NCBI GenBank assembly: GCA_023451415.1
Contig: JAEXZK010000256.1
Coordinates: 1-5,803, forward strand
DNA from: Bacillota bacterium
GTDB taxonomy: Bacteria; Bacillota; Clostridia; Oscillospirales; Ruminococcaceae
Direction of reading: 5' to 3'
DNA length: 5,803 nt
Notes under the pieces: model-generated
Told to the model about the DNA's origin: nothing
The model's input: the letters and a program-made list of their open reading frames with translations, nothing else
The model's database searches: none
Part shown: positions 4,668 to 5,803 of the stretch, piece by piece
Layout of the letters: every line of letters begins with the position of its first letter
Numbering within the stretch: the stretch's first letter is position 1
Position numbers and translations under genes: made by a program

Positions 4668-5803
4668 ATGAAGAAGCTTAACCCGACAATCAAGGTCCTT
4701 ATCGGTCTGATCCTTGGCCTGATCGTGGGCCTGATCTTTGGTGAAAAGGCCGCAATCCTCCAGCCCATAGGTGATATCTTCCTCAATCTGATCAAGATGT
4801 TGGTCATCCCTCTGGTTATGTGCAGCATTATAAACTCCACCTCCAATATGAAGGACATCAAGATTATGGGCCGCGTGGGCGGCAAGACCGTGGCCCTGTA
4901 TGTTATCACCACCGCAGTCTCTGCGGCCATCGCCATCGTAATCGGCATGGCTGTTAAGGTGGGCCAGGGTGTGAGCATTGTGGAGACTGCCGAGGCCGTC
5001 AGCGCAGAGGCACCCACAATTTTGGGTGTGCTGAAAGGGATGGTCCCCAGCAACATTTTTGCCGCCATGGCAAACTTTGAGACCCTTCCCTGCATCGTCT
5101 TTTCCATCTTCTTTGGTGTTGCCATTGTTATGTTGGGCGATGTAGCGGCGCCTGTAAAGGCAGTGATCTCCAGCGCGGCGGAAATCATGTACAAGATGGT
5201 GGGCATCGTGGTCAAAATCGCCCCTCTGGGCGTATTCGCCCTGATTGCCAGCGGCATTGGCCAGAACGGCCCCGAAATCTTTACCGCCCTGGGCGTGTTC
5301 TGCATCCTCCACTATGTCTGCGGCGCTGTTGTGATTGTGCTTTACATCATTCTTGTCAAGATGGGCAGCGGTATCCCCGTGGGGCAGTTCATTAAATCTG
5401 CGACCCGGGTCTTTATCACAGCCTTTACCACCCGGAGCAGTGCTGCCACCCTGCCTGTCACCATCAAGACCTCTGTGGAAGAACTCAAAATCGACCGCAC
5501 CATCGCGGAGTTCACTCTCCCCATCGGCTGCACCATCAACATGAACGGCAATGCCATCGCCATGGCCCTGAGCGCTGTTCTGGCTTCCTTCATCTACAAT
5601 TCTCCCCTGAGCTTCAGCCAGATCGCCCTGGCCATTGTCATCGCCACTGTTTCCAGCATCGGCATGCCCGGCGTCCCCAACTCCGGCATGGTATTCAATA
5701 TTTTCCTCTTTACCTCCCTGGGCTTCCCCGCCGGTTCTCTTATCGCCATGATTGCCAGTGTGGAGAGCCTCACCGATATGCTGTGCACCGCCCTCAATGT
5801 TAC
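4668..5803 (+). CDS. DAACS-family sodium:amino-acid symporter (3' end outside window)
   Basis: 378 residues of an inner-membrane dicarboxylate/amino acid:cation symporter (SDF family, GltPh fold) are present. The protein runs off the edge within TM8, so roughly 30-50 residues are missing. The ATG at 4668 follows AAAGGAGT (4653-4660) at 7 bp. The order of elements fits the family: TM1-2 (about 7-58), TM3-6 (72-231), HP1 with TRSSAATLP (255-263), TM7 with the motif NMNGNA (291-296), HP2 with GMPGVPNSG (332-340), and TM8 with LTDMLCTALN (368-377). D370, T374 and N377 match the substrate-binding D394, T398 and N401 of GltPh. Position R397, which holds the acidic side chain, is C373, and the NMDGT motif reads NMNGN. 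Both changes point away from glutamate/aspartate to a neutral amino acid (inference). No terminator separates it from ridA. Confidence 0.93.
   Translation, partial: MKKLNPTIKVLIGLILGLIVGLIFGEKAAILQPIGDIFLNLIKMLVIPLVMCSIINSTSNMKDIKIMGRVGGKTVALYVITTAVSAAIAIVIGMAVKVGQGVSIVETAEAVSAEAPTILGVLKGMVPSNIFAAMANFETLPCIVFSIFFGVAIVMLGDVAAPVKAVISSAAEIMYKMVGIVVKIAPLGVFALIASGIGQNGPEIFTALGVFCILHYVCGAVVIVLYIILVKMGSGIPVGQFIKSATRVFITAFTTRSSAATLPVTIKTSVEELKIDRTIAEFTLPIGCTINMNGNAIAMALSAVLASFIYNSPLSFSQIALAIVIATVSSIGMPGVPNSGMVFNIFLFTSLGFPAGSLIAMIASVESLTDMLCTALNV

Noticed and set aside
4529..5312. Two long minus-strand open frames opposite the symporter
   Set aside because: Translations are Met/Thr/Ile- or His/Asp-rich shadows of membrane-protein codons, lacking SD and recognisable motifs. 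The plus-strand product is a clear DAACS carrier.

Overview
The window looks like chromosomal DNA from a GC-rich member of the Clostridia, probably Oscillospiraceae-like (inference). The coding regions are GC-rich, the Shine-Dalgarno (SD) sites are Firmicute-type (TGGAGGAA, AAAGGAGT), promoters are sigma-A-like, and intergenic DNA is AT-rich. No rRNA, tRNA, CRISPR array, insertion sequence or phage gene is visible.

Left part (1-3265, plus strand). A 35-codon tail of an upstream secreted or surface protein ends at 109 and is closed by a strong hairpin terminator. About 340 bp of non-coding DNA follows. It holds small hairpins and an extended -10 promoter that has no good -35 but carries 11-bp-phased TTAC repeats resembling a Pho box. 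This promoter drives a lipoprotein alkaline phosphatase (504-2054) and, 13 bp downstream, a YibE/F-family membrane protein of unknown function (2068-3207). The phosphatase has the full catalytic set and the His/Trp pair associated with cobalt-dependent enzymes. A bidirectional terminator (3226-3265) separates this unit from a convergent gene.

Right part (3266-5803). A YheO/DauR-type regulator on the minus strand diverges from an operon with a RidA enamine/imine deaminase and a DAACS-family sodium:amino-acid symporter, the latter cut by the window edge. The AT-rich intergenic region contains a readable promoter for each direction and repeated TGTGCAAT boxes, one lying on the regulator's own -35. 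The transporter has Cys where glutamate/aspartate carriers have the side-chain-binding Arg of TM8, as in neutral-amino-acid carriers of the ASCT type. Together this suggests a substrate-induced module that imports a neutral amino acid and detoxifies the 2-aminoacrylate-type intermediate made when it is broken down. The dehydratase or lyase would be expected just beyond the right edge.

Two start codons were moved from the longest open frame on sequence grounds: the regulator to GTG at 3939 and RidA to TTG at 4243. I see no wholly new system. The points most worth checking are the transporter substrate switch, the divergent operator, the phosphatase metal type and the phosphatase-YibE/F pairing.
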